Shown: positions 36,880 through 47,010 of the stretch, piece by piece | Numbering within the stretch: the first letter of the stretch is position 1 | How the letters are laid out: each line of letters starts with the position of its first letter | Assembly: GCF_030818655.1 (NCBI RefSeq) | Contig: NZ_JAUTAN010000001.1 | Location: forward strand, 744,001-808,000 | Reading direction: 5' to 3' | From: Nocardioides zeae | Lineage (GTDB): Bacteria; Actinomycetota; Actinomycetes; Propionibacteriales; Nocardioidaceae | DNA length: 64,000 bases | Program-made: the position numbers and the translations under genes | The notes under the pieces: generated by a model | Told to the model about the DNA's origin: nothing | Database searches by the model: none | Seen by the model: only the letters and a program-made list of their open reading frames with translations

Positions 36880-37782
36880 TCATCGGACGACGACGTCCTT
36901 CGTGTCCTCGGCCGGGCCGGGGCCCTCGCCGCCCGAGGGGTCGTCGGTGCGGGCGACGAACGTGTAGGTGCCCGGGTCGAGCGCGCTCACGTCGACGGTG
37001 ACCTCCCAGGGGCCGAGCCCGGTGGCCCAGTCGCCCTCGTGGGTCACGAAGCCGGAGTCCACGACCTCGTCGCCCCGGCGGAGCTCCCACGGCACGTTCG
37101 CCTCGAAGGAGCTGGCCCGGCCCGTCGCCGTGAAGCTGCCCGAGACCGTCGTGCCCTCCGCGGGGTCGGTGACGTTGACCAGCAGCAGCGTGTCGAGCTG
37201 CGGCGCGGCCTCCACCGGGTTCGCGGCGCCGGAGGCCACCGTCACGTCACCGCCGTCGGCGTCGACGAAGCGCACGGGCAGGGTGTCGCCGACGGCGGCC
37301 TGCAGGGTGTAGACGACCTGCTGCACCACGAGGGCCGCGCCCTCGCCGCCCGGCGCCGCGCCCGCGACCGTCGCGACGATCTCGTCGCCGTCCTGGGTCG
37401 CCTCCTGCACCCATCCGCTCGCGGGGTTCGTGTAGTCCGGGTCCTGCGGCGTGCCCGACAGCAGGTCGACCGCCGAGGCCAGGTCGGCCCCGCCGGGCTG
37501 GAACTCGCGGACGAGGCGGTCCCCGAGCGGGCCGGGCGTCACGAAGTAGACCGCGGTCGCGGCGTCCCCGCCGCCGTCGCCCTCGCCGGCGTCGGTGCCC
37601 CCGCCGTCCCCGGACCCCGCGTCCGACGACGTGCTCACCGGCGCGGAGGGCGAGGAGTCGCTGCTCGCGCCGTCACCGGAGGCGCCGGCGCGGTCGGAGT
37701 CGTCGGTCCCGCCGCAGGCGGCGAGCGTCAGGGCGAGCACGGCGCTGGTCGCGAGCGGGGCGACGGTGCGACGGATGGACAT
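36880..37782 (-). CDS. lipoprotein with GerMN and Gmad2-type Ig-like domains
   Basis: 300-residue surface lipoprotein. The signal peptide ends in lipobox LAAC (Cys23). A Ser/Gly/Asp-rich linker to about 75 follows, then a GerMN-like domain (TAVYFVTPGPLGDRLVREF...VDLLSGTP...VVYTLQAAVG) and a C-terminal immunoglobulin-like Gmad2 domain (PAEGTTVSGSFTATGRASSFEANVPWEL). Such proteins are common in spore- and envelope-related contexts; exact role unknown. AGGAGG lies just upstream of the ATG. Confidence 0.85.
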   Translation of the reverse strand: MSIRRTVAPLATSAVLALTLAACGGTDDSDRAGASGDGASSDSSPSAPVSTSSDAGSGDGGGTDAGEGDGGGDAATAVYFVTPGPLGDRLVREFQPGGADLASAVDLLSGTPQDPDYTNPASGWVQEATQDGDEIVATVAGAAPGGEGAALVVQQVVYTLQAAVGDTLPVRFVDADGGDVTVASGAANPVEAAPQLDTLLLVNVTDPAEGTTVSGSFTATGRASSFEANVPWELRRGDEVVDSGFVTHEGDWATGLGPWEVTVDVSALDPGTYTFVARTDDPSGGEGPGPAEDTKDVVVR

Positions 37783-37922
37783 GTCAGGTGCCTCCTCGGG
37801 TGGGGTCGGCTCGACGGTAGTCGCCGGCCGGGCTGCCTGGTGGGTACGACGCGCGAACCGCGCCCGCGGTTGCGTGGGTCGGCCGCTCGATCGGCCACGC
37901 GGTCGGCCACTAGGTTGACCAC

Positions 37923-38261
37923 GTGACCACCGACTGCCTCTTCTGCCGCATCGTCGCGGGCGACATCCCCGCCACGGTCGTCCACGAGACCGCGACGACC
38001 CTGGCCTTCCGCGACATCAACCCGGTCGCGCCGACCCACGTGCTCGTGGTGCCGCGCAGCCACTACGAGAACGCCGCCGCGCTCGCCGCCGGCGAGCCCG
38101 CGACGGCGGCGGGCCTGCTGACGAGCGCGAGCGCGATCGCCGAGGCGGAGGGCCTCGACGGCTACCGGCTCGTCTTCAACACCGGGGCCGACGCCGGTCA
38201 GACCGTCTTCCACGCGCACCTCCACGTGATCGGCGGCACGACGATGGGCTGGCCCGCCTGA
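37923..38261 (+). CDS. HIT-family nucleotide hydrolase
   Basis: 112-residue Hint-type protein: CLFCRIVAGDIPATVV at the N-terminus with a CxxC pair, and the histidine triad HAHLHV near the end. Family members hydrolyse AMP-linked phosphoramidates. GTG 37923 sits 6 nt after TAGGTT (37911-37916), so probably leaderless. Precedes phoH, a conserved neighbourhood. Confidence 0.93.
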   Translation: MTTDCLFCRIVAGDIPATVVHETATTLAFRDINPVAPTHVLVVPRSHYENAAALAAGEPATAAGLLTSASAIAEAEGLDGYRLVFNTGADAGQTVFHAHLHVIGGTTMGWPA

Positions 38262-38362
38262 GAAGCTGGCCCGCCTGAAAAGCGGTGGGTCCGGGGGTGG
38301 GGCCGCGGCGTACGATGGAGGAGTTCGTCTCCCGCACCGAAAGGCCGCCCCCACGGGCCTCC

Positions 38363-39426
<1,064 letters not shown>

Positions 39427-39430
<4 letters not shown>

Positions 39431-39882
39431 CCATCGAGATCATCGACGAGTCCGACACCGACCTCGTCGACGGCGAGCGCACGGTGCGGCTGGCCCGGTT
39501 CGTGATGGACGCGATGCGCGTGCACCCCGAGGCCGAGCTGTGCATCAAGCTCGTCGACGAGCCGACCATCGCCGAGCTCAACGAGCAGTGGATGGGCAAG
39601 GAGGGGCCGACCGACGTCCTCTCGTTCCCCATGGACGAGCTGCGTCCCGGCCTGATCGACGAGGAGCCGGAGGAGGGCGTGCTCGGCGACCTCGTGCTCA
39701 GCCCCACCGTCGCGGCCCGCCAGGGCGAGACGGCCGGGCACGGCACGCTTGCCGAATTCGAGCTGCTCACGGTGCACGGCATCCTCCACCTGCTGGGCTA
39801 CGACCACGCGGAGCCGGAGGAGCACAAGGAGATGTTCGGGCTGCAGGACGACCTGCTGGCCCGGTGGCGTGCGACCACCTGA
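39427..39882 (+). CDS. ybeY: endoribonuclease YbeY (rRNA maturation factor)
   Basis: 151-residue metalloprotein with the zinc site HGILHLLGYDH (His-x3-His-x5-His). Needed for 16S rRNA 3' maturation and ribosome quality control. Preceding sequence DVLSFPMDE and GDLVLSP are typical. GTGA overlap with phoH shows translational coupling. Confidence 0.96.
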
Positions 39883-39896
39883 GAGCATCGTCGTCC

Positions 39897-41192
39897 ATGG
39901 ATGACGTCTGGGTGGTCGTGGCCGCCGCGGGCCTGGTCGTCGTGGCCGGTCTGCTCGCCGCGGCCGACACGGCCCTCTCGGTCTTCTCCCCTGCCCGCGC
40001 CGAGGAGCTGCGGGCGGAGGGACGCGGAGGGGCGCGGTACCTCGTGCGCGTGCTCGACGACCCGCCGCGCTACCTCAACTCGCTGATCCTGCTGCGGCTC
40101 TTCGCCGAGGTGTTCGCGATCGTGCTCGTCACGCTGCGGGTCGACGAGGCGGTGCAGAGCTTCTGGGGCAGCATCCTCCTCACCGTCGCCGGCATGCTCG
40201 TCGTGTCGTTCGTCGTCATCGGCGTCGCGCCCCGCACGCTGGGCCGCCAGCACCCGGAGGTCGTCGCGCTCAGCTCGGCGCTCCCGGTGTGGCTCCTGAC
40301 GCGGCTCCTGGGCCCGCTTCCGCGGCTGCTGATCCTGGTCGGCAACGCGATCACGCCCGGCAAGGGCTTCCGCGAGGGTCCCTTCTCGACGGAGACCGAG
40401 CTGCGGGAGCTCGTGGACCTGGCCGAGGCCAGCGCGGTCATCGAGTCGGGGGAGCGCAAGATGCTCCACTCCGTCTTCGAGTTCGGCGACACGATCACCC
40501 GCGAGGTCATGGTCCCGCGACCGGACGTGGTGTTCCTCGAGCGCCACCGCAACCTGCGGCAGGCCATGTCGCTGTTTCTGCGCTCGGGCTACTCCCGCGT
40601 GCCGGTCGTGGGCGAGAACCTCGACGAGGTGCTCGGCTTCGCCTACCTCAAGGACCTGGCCCGCCTCGACTTCGAGGACCGCGAGGGCGGCGCCGACATC
40701 ACCGAGCGCATCGAGGACCACATGCGCCCCGCCCACTTCGTGCCCGACTCCAAGCCCGTCGCGGCGTTGCTCGCGGAGATGCAGGCGATGCGCCAGCACA
40801 TCGCGGTCGTCGTCGACGAGTACGGCGGGACCGCCGGCATCGTCACCATCGAGGACGTGCTGGAGGAGCTGGTCGGCGAGATCACGGACGAGTACGACGA
40901 CGAGGTCGACGTCGAGCGGGTCGACGAGGCGTCGTACCGGGTCTCCTCCCGCTTCCCCATCGACCACCTCGACGACCTGTTCGCGGGCTACGACATCGAG
41001 GAGGAGGACGTCGACTCCGTCGGCGGCCTCATGGCCAAGCACCTGGGCCTCGTGCCCATCCCCGGCTCCACGGTCGAGGCCCACGGTCTCGGCTTCCGCG
41101 CCGAGGGCACGAAGGGCCGGCGCAACCAGGTCAGCACCGTCCTCGTGACGCGGCTGGCCGACGAGGACGACGAGGACGAGGAGCGGGTGTGA
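39897..41192 (+). CDS. CorC/HlyC-type CNNM-CBS membrane protein
   Basis: 431-residue hemolysin-family protein. An N-terminal CNNM/DUF21 membrane domain with three to four helices (to about 140) precedes two CBS domains ([41 protein letters not shown]) and a C-terminal CorC/HlyC transporter-associated domain ([12 protein letters not shown]). Likely Mg2+ or other ion transport. ATG 39897 is 14 bp after ybeY. Conserved partner of ybeY and era. Confidence 0.92.
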   Translation: MDDVWVVVAAAGLVVVAGLLAAADTALSVFSPARAEELRAEGRGGARYLVRVLDDPPRYLNSLILLRLFAEVFAIVLVTLRVDEAVQSFWGSILLTVAGMLVVSFVVIGVAPRTLGRQHPEVVALSSALPVWLLTRLLGPLPRLLILVGNAITPGKGFREGPFSTETELRELVDLAEASAVIESGERKMLHSVFEFGDTITREVMVPRPDVVFLERHRNLRQAMSLFLRSGYSRVPVVGENLDEVLGFAYLKDLARLDFEDREGGADITERIEDHMRPAHFVPDSKPVAALLAEMQAMRQHIAVVVDEYGGTAGIVTIEDVLEELVGEITDEYDDEVDVERVDEASYRVSSRFPIDHLDDLFAGYDIEEEDVDSVGGLMAKHLGLVPIPGSTVEAHGLGFRAEGTKGRRNQVSTVLVTRLADEDDEDEERV

Positions 41193-41545
41193 CGACGGAG
41201 CAGGAGCAGGTGGCAGGCCCCGAGGACCGCAAGCTGGTGACGCTGGCCCGCGCGACGCGGGCGCGGGCGCGGGCGGCGGAGGGTGCCGCGGTGCGCGACC
41301 AGGACGGCCGCACGTACGCCGCGGCGACGGTCGCGCTGCCCTCCCTGGAGGTCAGCGCGCTCGGCGTCTGCGTCGCGATGGCCATCGCGTCCGGTGCCCG
41401 GTCGCTCGAGGCGGCGGTCGTGCTGGGCGACGCGGAGGTCGTCGATGACCGCGACCTCGCGGTGGTGCGGGACTTCTCGGGCGCCGGTGTGCCCGTGCAC
41501 CTCGCGGACCCGCGCGGCACGCTCCGCGGCACAGCGCTCTCCTGA
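41189..41545 (+). CDS. cytidine-deaminase-like protein lacking catalytic residues
   Basis: 118 residues with the outline of a cytidine deaminase fold: an N-terminal helix, RTYAAATVALPSLEVSALGVCVAMAIASGARSL-type central region and a final strand. The zinc/catalytic (H/C)AE motif and the PCxxC motif are both missing. Deaminase activity is therefore not expected. The gene overlaps corC by 4 bp (GTGA) and occupies the slot between corC and era used by similar proteins in other actinobacteria. Function unknown. Confidence 0.78.
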   Translation: MTTEQEQVAGPEDRKLVTLARATRARARAAEGAAVRDQDGRTYAAATVALPSLEVSALGVCVAMAIASGARSLEAAVVLGDAEVVDDRDLAVVRDFSGAGVPVHLADPRGTLRGTALS

Positions 41546-41561
41546 GGGCGGTCTCCCGAGG

Positions 41562-41583
41562 GCGCTCCCGCCGGAGGGGGCGC
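41562..41583 (+). terminator. terminator after the phoH-ybeY-corC-deaminase-like run
   Basis: GCGCTCCC pairs with GGGGGCGC (one G-U pair) over a six-base loop, 17 bp after the stop. It would separate the housekeeping run from the lipid genes that follow. Confidence 0.6.
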
Positions 41584-41661
41584 GCCACTTGTTTGCACCC
41601 CGCAACTTGATGAGACCAAAGTCGCTACCCGGCGGCCCCTGTTCGCACTAGCCTCGACCAG

Positions 41662-43065
41662 GTGGAGACCGTCGGAGCCGCAGCGCACGAGGCCGCGACG
41701 AGGGTGTTGCTCGCGTCGTACGCGGCCATCCCGTCCGGGGAGCCCGTCCGGCTGGCCAAGCGCACGTCGAACCTGTTCCGGCCGCGCACCGCGACGACGA
41801 CGCCGGGCCTCGACGTCAGCGGGCTCGGTGGTGTGATCTCGATCGACCCCGAGGCGCGCACGGCCGACGTGCAGGGGATGTGCACCTACGAGGACCTGGT
41901 GACGGTCACGCTGCGGCACGGGCTGATCCCGTTCGTCGTGCCCCAGCTGCGCACCATCACCCTGGGCGGCGCCGTCACGGGTCTCGGCATCGAGTCGACG
42001 TCCTTCCGCAACGGCCTCCCGCACGAGAGCGTGCTCGAGATGGACGTGCTCACGGGCGCCGGCGAGATCGTCACCGCCACGGCCACCAACGAGCACCGCG
42101 ACCTCTTCGACGCCTTCCCCAACTCCTACGGGTCGCTCGGCTACGCGACGCGGCTGCGGATCGAGCTCGAGCCGGTGCCGGCGTACGCCGCGCTCCGCCA
42201 CGTCCGATTCTCCGACGCCGCCGCGCTGACGGAGGCGGCGGCCGCGATCAGCGTGTCGGGGGAGTGGGACGGCGAGCGCGTCGACGGCCTCGACGGCACG
42301 GCCTTCTCGCCCGACGAGCTCTACCTGACGCTCGCCCGCTGGACCGACGCGCCGGAGACGGCCCGCGCCGGGGACCGCCCCTCGACGTACGTCGACGAGA
42401 TCTACTACCGCTCGATCCAGCAGCGTACGACCGACCTGCTCACGGTCGAGGACTACCTGTGGCGGTGGGACACCGACTGGTTCTGGTGCTCGGGTGCCTT
42501 CGGGCTGCAGAACCCGCGGATCCGCCGGCTCTGGCCGCGGTCGAAGCGCCGCTCGGACGTCTACCACCGACTCGTGGGCCTGGACACGCGGCTCGGCATC
42601 ATCGCGAGGCTCGACCGCCTGAAGAAGCTCCCCGAGCGCGAGCGCGTCGTGCAGGACATCGAGGTGCCCGTCGAGCGGCTGCCCGCGTTCCTGGAGTGGT
42701 TCGACCGCGAGGTCGGGATGCGGCCGGTGTGGCTGTGCCCGCTGCGGCTCCGCGAGCCCGACGGGCCGGGGTCGGCCCGCACGTGGGCCACCTACCCGCT
42801 GGAGCCCGGCCGCACCTACGTCAACGTCGGCTTCTGGGGCACCGTGGCGGTCGGGCCGGAGGCGCCCGACGCGCCGGTGAACCGGGCCATCGAGCAGCGG
42901 GTGCACGAGCTGGAGGGCCACAAGTCCCTCTACTCCGAGGCGTTCTACGACGAGGCCACCTTCGACGCGCTCTACGAGGGCGCGAACCTCGCCCGCGTGA
43001 AGAAGACCTACGACCCCGACGACCGGTTGTCGACGCTCTACGAGAAGGCGGTGCGCAGGAAGTGA
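41662..43065 (+). CDS. FAD-binding oxidoreductase, likely 10-methylene lipid reductase
   Basis: 467-residue flavoprotein of the DHCR24/PCMH type. The FAD domain has GLGGVISIDPEARTADVQGMCTYEDL, TLGGAVTGLGIESTSFRNG and NSYGSLGYATRLRIEL, with a substrate domain and basic, aromatic C-terminal half. Directly coupled (4-bp overlap) to a cyclopropane-synthase-family methyltransferase. This pairing is that of TmsA/BfaA with TmsB/BfaB, which make 10-methylstearate (tuberculostearic acid) from oleate, the FAD protein reducing the 10-methylene intermediate. GTG start 7 nt after TAGCCT (41649-41654). Confidence 0.85.
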   Translation: METVGAAAHEAATRVLLASYAAIPSGEPVRLAKRTSNLFRPRTATTTPGLDVSGLGGVISIDPEARTADVQGMCTYEDLVTVTLRHGLIPFVVPQLRTITLGGAVTGLGIESTSFRNGLPHESVLEMDVLTGAGEIVTATATNEHRDLFDAFPNSYGSLGYATRLRIELEPVPAYAALRHVRFSDAAALTEAAAAISVSGEWDGERVDGLDGTAFSPDELYLTLARWTDAPETARAGDRPSTYVDEIYYRSIQQRTTDLLTVEDYLWRWDTDWFWCSGAFGLQNPRIRRLWPRSKRRSDVYHRLVGLDTRLGIIARLDRLKKLPERERVVQDIEVPVERLPAFLEWFDREVGMRPVWLCPLRLREPDGPGSARTWATYPLEPGRTYVNVGFWGTVAVGPEAPDAPVNRAIEQRVHELEGHKSLYSEAFYDEATFDALYEGANLARVKKTYDPDDRLSTLYEKAVRRK

Positions 43066-44351
43066 GCACGACCAGCAACGGCTCGATCACCATCGGTGAG
43101 GCGATCAGCACGCTGATGAAGCACGGGATGCCGGTGCGCTTCACGGCGTACGACGGGTCCGCGGCCGGTCCCGAGGACTCCGACGTCCACCTCCACCTGG
43201 CGAACGAGCGCGGGTTGTCCTACCTGCTGACGGCCCCCGGCGACCTCGGCATGGCGCGGGCCTACGTGATGGGTGACCTGCAGATCTCGGGCATCCACCC
43301 CGGCAACCCGTACGACGGGCTCACCCTCCTCCTCAGCAACCTGTCGTTCCGCCGGCCGAGCGCGACCGAGGCCATCCGGCTGCTCCGCGGGCTGGGCCTG
43401 CAGCACCTGAAGCCGCCGCCGGTGCCGCCGCAGGAGCACCTGCCGCGCTGGCGTCGTGCCGTCGAGGGCCTGCGGCACTCGCTGACCCGCGACGCCGAGG
43501 TCATCCACCACCACTACGACGTGTCGAACCGGTTCTACGAGCTCGTCCTCGGCCCGTCGATGGCCTACACCTGTGCCGTGTTCGAGACCGAGGACGCGAC
43601 GCTCGAGGAGGCGCAGACCGCGAAGTTCGACCTCGTCGCCCGCAAGCTGGACCTGAAGCCCGGCCAGCGCCTGCTCGACGTGGGCTGCGGCTGGGGCGGC
43701 ATGGTCATGCACGCCGCGAAGGAGTACGGCGTCAAGGCGCTCGGCGTGACCCTGAGCCTCCAGCAGGCGCAGTGGGCGAAGGAGGCCATCGACGCCGCCG
43801 GCCTGTCCAACCTCGCCGAGGTGCGCCACCTCGACTACCGCGAGGTCGTGGAGAGCGACTTCGACGCGGTCAGCTCGATCGGCCTGAGCGAGCACATCGG
43901 CGTGCGCAACTACCCGGCGTACTTCGCCACGCTGCGCGACCGGCTCAAGCCGGAGGGACGCCTGCTCAACCACTCGATCACGCGGGCGAACAACCTCCCG
44001 ACGCGCACGGGGGCGTTCATCGACCGCTACGTCTTCCCCGACGGCGAGCTGACCGGGTCGGGGCGCATGGTCATGGACGCGCAGGACGCCGGCCTCGAGG
44101 TCCAGCACACGGAGAACTTCCGCACCCACTACGCGCGGACGCTGCGGGGCTGGTCGGAGAACCTGGAGCGCAACTGGGACGAGGCCGTTGCCGAGGTCGG
44201 CGAGGGCACCGCCAAGGTGTGGGGCATCTACATGACGGGCTCGCGGATCGCGTTCGAGCGCAACGAGATCCAGCTCCACCAGGTGCTCGCGACGCGCACC
44301 GACGAGCGGGGGAACAGCGGCTACCCGCTGCGCCACACCTTCGGCGTCTGA
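43062..44351 (+). CDS. cyclopropane-synthase-family SAM methyltransferase, likely 10-methylene fatty acid synthase
   Basis: 429-residue SAM-dependent lipid methyltransferase. The SAM motif is LLDVGCGWGGMVMHAA at about residues 202-217; the active region HHYDVSNRFYELVLGPSMAYTCAVF and SIGLSEHIG follow family consensus. Such enzymes add a methylene carbon to unsaturated acyl chains of membrane phospholipids. The coupled FAD oxidoreductase upstream suggests the product is a methyl branch instead of a cyclopropane. GTGA overlap with that gene. Confidence 0.88.
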   Translation: MSTTSNGSITIGEAISTLMKHGMPVRFTAYDGSAAGPEDSDVHLHLANERGLSYLLTAPGDLGMARAYVMGDLQISGIHPGNPYDGLTLLLSNLSFRRPSATEAIRLLRGLGLQHLKPPPVPPQEHLPRWRRAVEGLRHSLTRDAEVIHHHYDVSNRFYELVLGPSMAYTCAVFETEDATLEEAQTAKFDLVARKLDLKPGQRLLDVGCGWGGMVMHAAKEYGVKALGVTLSLQQAQWAKEAIDAAGLSNLAEVRHLDYREVVESDFDAVSSIGLSEHIGVRNYPAYFATLRDRLKPEGRLLNHSITRANNLPTRTGAFIDRYVFPDGELTGSGRMVMDAQDAGLEVQHTENFRTHYARTLRGWSENLERNWDEAVAEVGEGTAKVWGIYMTGSRIAFERNEIQLHQVLATRTDERGNSGYPLRHTFGV

Positions 44352-44365
44352 CCTACCGTTGGCCG

Positions 44366-45193
44366 GTGAGCACCCGGGCCGAGCAGCACACCGCCGTCGT
44401 CGCGTCGCGGGAGCAGCTCACCCCGCACCTGGTGCGCCTCGTGCTCACCGGCCCCGGTCTGGAGCGTTTCCGCTCGACCGGCATGCCCGACGAGTGGGTC
44501 GGGCTGGTCGTCCCGGGCCAGTTCCAGAGCCGCTACTACACGGTGCGCTCGTGGGACCCCGCCGCGCGCGAGGGTCGCGGTGAGCTGGTGCTCGACATCG
44601 TCGTCCACGAGGTCGGCCTCGTCACCGAGTGGGCGCGGCGCGACTGCGTCGGCGAGACGGTGACCGTCACCGACCCGAAGGCGTCGTTCCTGCCGGCCCC
44701 CGACGCGGCGTGGTTGCTGCTGGTCGGCGACCTCACGGCGTTGCCCGCCATGGCGCGCTCCGTCGAGGAGGTACGCCGCACGCGGCCCGGTCTGCCCGTG
44801 CGCGTCTGGGCGGAGGTGCCGGACGACCCGGCGCTGCTCGCGTCCTACCTGCCCGCCGGCACGGACGTCACCTGGTCCGCCCCGCCCGGTGAGGGAGAGA
44901 GCGCCCTCGCGGACATCGTGGAGGGCATCACCTGGCCCGCGGGCGACGGGTACTTCTGGATGGCGGGCGAGTCGGCGCAGATGCGCGCCATCCGCAAGCA
45001 CCTGATGCGCGTCGTGAAACTGCCGAGCACGGCGTACGACGTGATGGGCTACTGGCGGGGCGGCGGCCAGAAGCGGCAGCCCCGTGCGGTCGATCCCGGC
45101 CCGATCTACCGGGCCGGCAAGGCCGCGGGCAAGACCGACGACCAGATCTGGGCGGACTACGACGCCGCCCGGGAGCAGGAGGAGAGCCGATGA
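44366..45193 (+). CDS. siderophore-interacting protein (ferric reductase-like)
   Basis: 275-residue flavin reductase of the ViuB/SIP type: FAD-binding strand RYYTVRSWD, DIVVHEVGLVTEWA, NAD-side LLVGDLTALPAMARSVEEV and terminal YFWMAGESAQMRAIRKHL. Reduces ferric siderophores in the cytosol. GTG 44366 lies 6 nt after TACCGT (44354-44359), suggesting its own leaderless promoter despite the 14-bp gap. No iron box seen upstream. An alternative idea is that it supplies electrons to the lipid reductase. Confidence 0.86.
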   Translation: MSTRAEQHTAVVASREQLTPHLVRLVLTGPGLERFRSTGMPDEWVGLVVPGQFQSRYYTVRSWDPAAREGRGELVLDIVVHEVGLVTEWARRDCVGETVTVTDPKASFLPAPDAAWLLLVGDLTALPAMARSVEEVRRTRPGLPVRVWAEVPDDPALLASYLPAGTDVTWSAPPGEGESALADIVEGITWPAGDGYFWMAGESAQMRAIRKHLMRVVKLPSTAYDVMGYWRGGGQKRQPRAVDPGPIYRAGKAAGKTDDQIWADYDAAREQEESR

Positions 45194-46125
45194 GCGCACC
45201 GGATGGCGACGGGAGCTTCCGTTCGGGCTTCGCCTGCTTCGTCGGCCGACCCAACGCGGGCAAGTCGACGCTGACGAACGCGCTCGTCGGCACCAAGGTC
45301 GCGATCACCAGCTCGCGCCCGCAGACCACGCGGACCGTCGTGCGCGGGATCGTCCACCGGCCCGACGGCCAGCTCGTGCTCGTCGACACGCCGGGGCTCC
45401 ACCGGCCGCGCACGCTCCTCGGCGAGCGCCTCAACGACCTCGTGCTGTCCACCTGGTCCGAGGTCGACGTCGTCGCCGTCTGCTTCCCGGCCGACGAGAA
45501 GATCGGTCCCGGTGACCGGTTCATCGTCAACGAGCTGACGAAGGTGCGCCGCACCGTCAAGGTCGCCGTCGCGACGAAGACCGACCTCGTGACGCCCGAG
45601 CGGCTCGCCGAGCACCTCCTCGCCATCGCCGAGCTCGGCCGGGCGACGGACACGGAGTGGGCCGAGATCGTGCCGGTGTCGGCCACGGGCGGCGAGCAGG
45701 TCGGCCTGCTCGCGGACCTCCTGCTCGCCCTGCTGCCCGAGGGCCCGGCGCTCTACCCGGACGGCGAGCTGACCGACACCCCCGAGGAGGCGATCGTCGC
45801 CGACCTGGTGCGCGAGGCCGCGCTCGAGGGCGTGCGCGACGAGCTGCCGCACTCGATCGCGGTCGTCGTGGAGGAGATGCGGCTGCGCCCCGACCGTCCG
45901 GAGGACAAGCCGCTCCTCGACGTGCACGCGAACGTCTTCGTCGAGCGTGAGTCCCAGAAGGGCATCATCATCGGCCACAAGGGCTCGCGGCTCCGGGAGA
46001 TCGGCAGCGCCGCCCGCGGCCAGATCGAGGCGATGCTGGGCACGCCGGTCTACCTCGACCTGCGCGTCAAGGTCGCCAAGGACTGGCAGCGCGACCCACG
46101 CCAGCTGCGCCGCCTGGGGTTCTGA
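45190..46125 (+). CDS. era: GTPase Era
   Basis: 311-residue ribosome-assembly GTPase: G1 GRPNAGKST, G2 region TTRT, G3 DTPGLHRP, G4 TKTD, then C-terminal KH domain with VERESQKGIIIGHKGSRLREIG that binds the 3' end of 16S rRNA. Overlaps the preceding gene by 4 bp (ATGA). Normally adjacent to ybeY/corC; here separated from them by three genes. Confidence 0.96.
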   Translation: MSAPDGDGSFRSGFACFVGRPNAGKSTLTNALVGTKVAITSSRPQTTRTVVRGIVHRPDGQLVLVDTPGLHRPRTLLGERLNDLVLSTWSEVDVVAVCFPADEKIGPGDRFIVNELTKVRRTVKVAVATKTDLVTPERLAEHLLAIAELGRATDTEWAEIVPVSATGGEQVGLLADLLLALLPEGPALYPDGELTDTPEEAIVADLVREAALEGVRDELPHSIAVVVEEMRLRPDRPEDKPLLDVHANVFVERESQKGIIIGHKGSRLREIGSAARGQIEAMLGTPVYLDLRVKVAKDWQRDPRQLRRLGF

Positions 46126-46158
46126 GCCGGTCGTCGCGCCGGGGGGCTTGGGCGGGCG

Positions 46159-47010
46159 TCAGGCGGGTGCCCAGCAGAGGCCGTAGGTCTGGCCCGCGTC
46201 CCACTGCTCCTGCGTGGGCCACTCGTAGCCCCACTCGTAGTCGAGCACGTCCGCCGCCAGCTCGCCCGCGGCGGACTGGCACTGCGCCGAGCCCGCGGCC
46301 GCCGCGGCGTCCTCGCCGGGGTACGACGAGCCCAGGTCCACCACGTCGATCGCGCGCCACGTGTGCTCCAGGCCGCAGGCGATGCGGCGGAAGCCGTCGG
46401 CGCCGGGCGCGGCCGTGCCGCACAGGCCGAGGCTGTCGAGGCCGTCCCCGCCCAGCGCACCCTCCATCGTCGGCGGCAGCGTGCCGAGGGTGGCGTCGTC
46501 GACCACGGCGATGACGTCGCAGCGGTACCAGTCCTCGCCCGCGTCCGACGCCTCGATCGACGGCGAGAACCACACGGCGCGCAGCACCGAGAGACGCAAG
46601 GCGTCGGTGTCACCGCCGACGTACTCCGCCAGCGACGACCGACAGGTGGCCCCCAGGCCCGCCTGGACGGCCGGGTCGTCGACGGCGAGGAGGTGGCCGT
46701 CGGCGTACGTCGCGAGCTGACCCACGGCGTACGTCTGTGCCGTGTGGTCGGCGGCGCAGTCCACGGCCTCGCTCGTGGTCGTGGGGGCGAGCGCCTCCTC
46801 GAAGCCGAGGTCGTAGCAGGCGCCCGCCGCGGGGCGCTCCGCAGGCGCTGCCGTGGTCGGCGTCGCGGTCGGGGTGGCACTGGTGGACGGTGTCGCGGTG
46901 GCGTCGTCGTCGCTCCCGCCGGAGCAGCCGGCGAGCGCGGTCGTGAGCGCGAGGACCACCGCCGTGGCCGCGGTGGTCGCGGCGGGGTGGCGCAGGCGGG
47001 AGCGCGTCAC
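46159..47010 (-). CDS. septum-formation-family lipoprotein (copy 2)
   Basis: 283-residue lipoprotein with lipobox LAGC (in LTTALAGCS), a Thr/Pro/Ala linker and a septum-formation-type (Septum_form) extracellular domain having paired motifs VDCAADHTAQTYAVGQL and CGLEHTWRAIDVVDLG, with several paired cysteines. Paralogue of the gene upstream, sharing the sequence plan. GTG at 47010 overlaps the upstream stop by 4 bp. Probable cell-surface protein; role in division inferred only from the family name. Confidence 0.83.
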   Translation of the reverse strand: MTRSRLRHPAATTAATAVVLALTTALAGCSGGSDDDATATPSTSATPTATPTTAAPAERPAAGACYDLGFEEALAPTTTSEAVDCAADHTAQTYAVGQLATYADGHLLAVDDPAVQAGLGATCRSSLAEYVGGDTDALRLSVLRAVWFSPSIEASDAGEDWYRCDVIAVVDDATLGTLPPTMEGALGGDGLDSLGLCGTAAPGADGFRRIACGLEHTWRAIDVVDLGSSYPGEDAAAAAGSAQCQSAAGELAADVLDYEWGYEWPTQEQWDAGQTYGLCWAPA

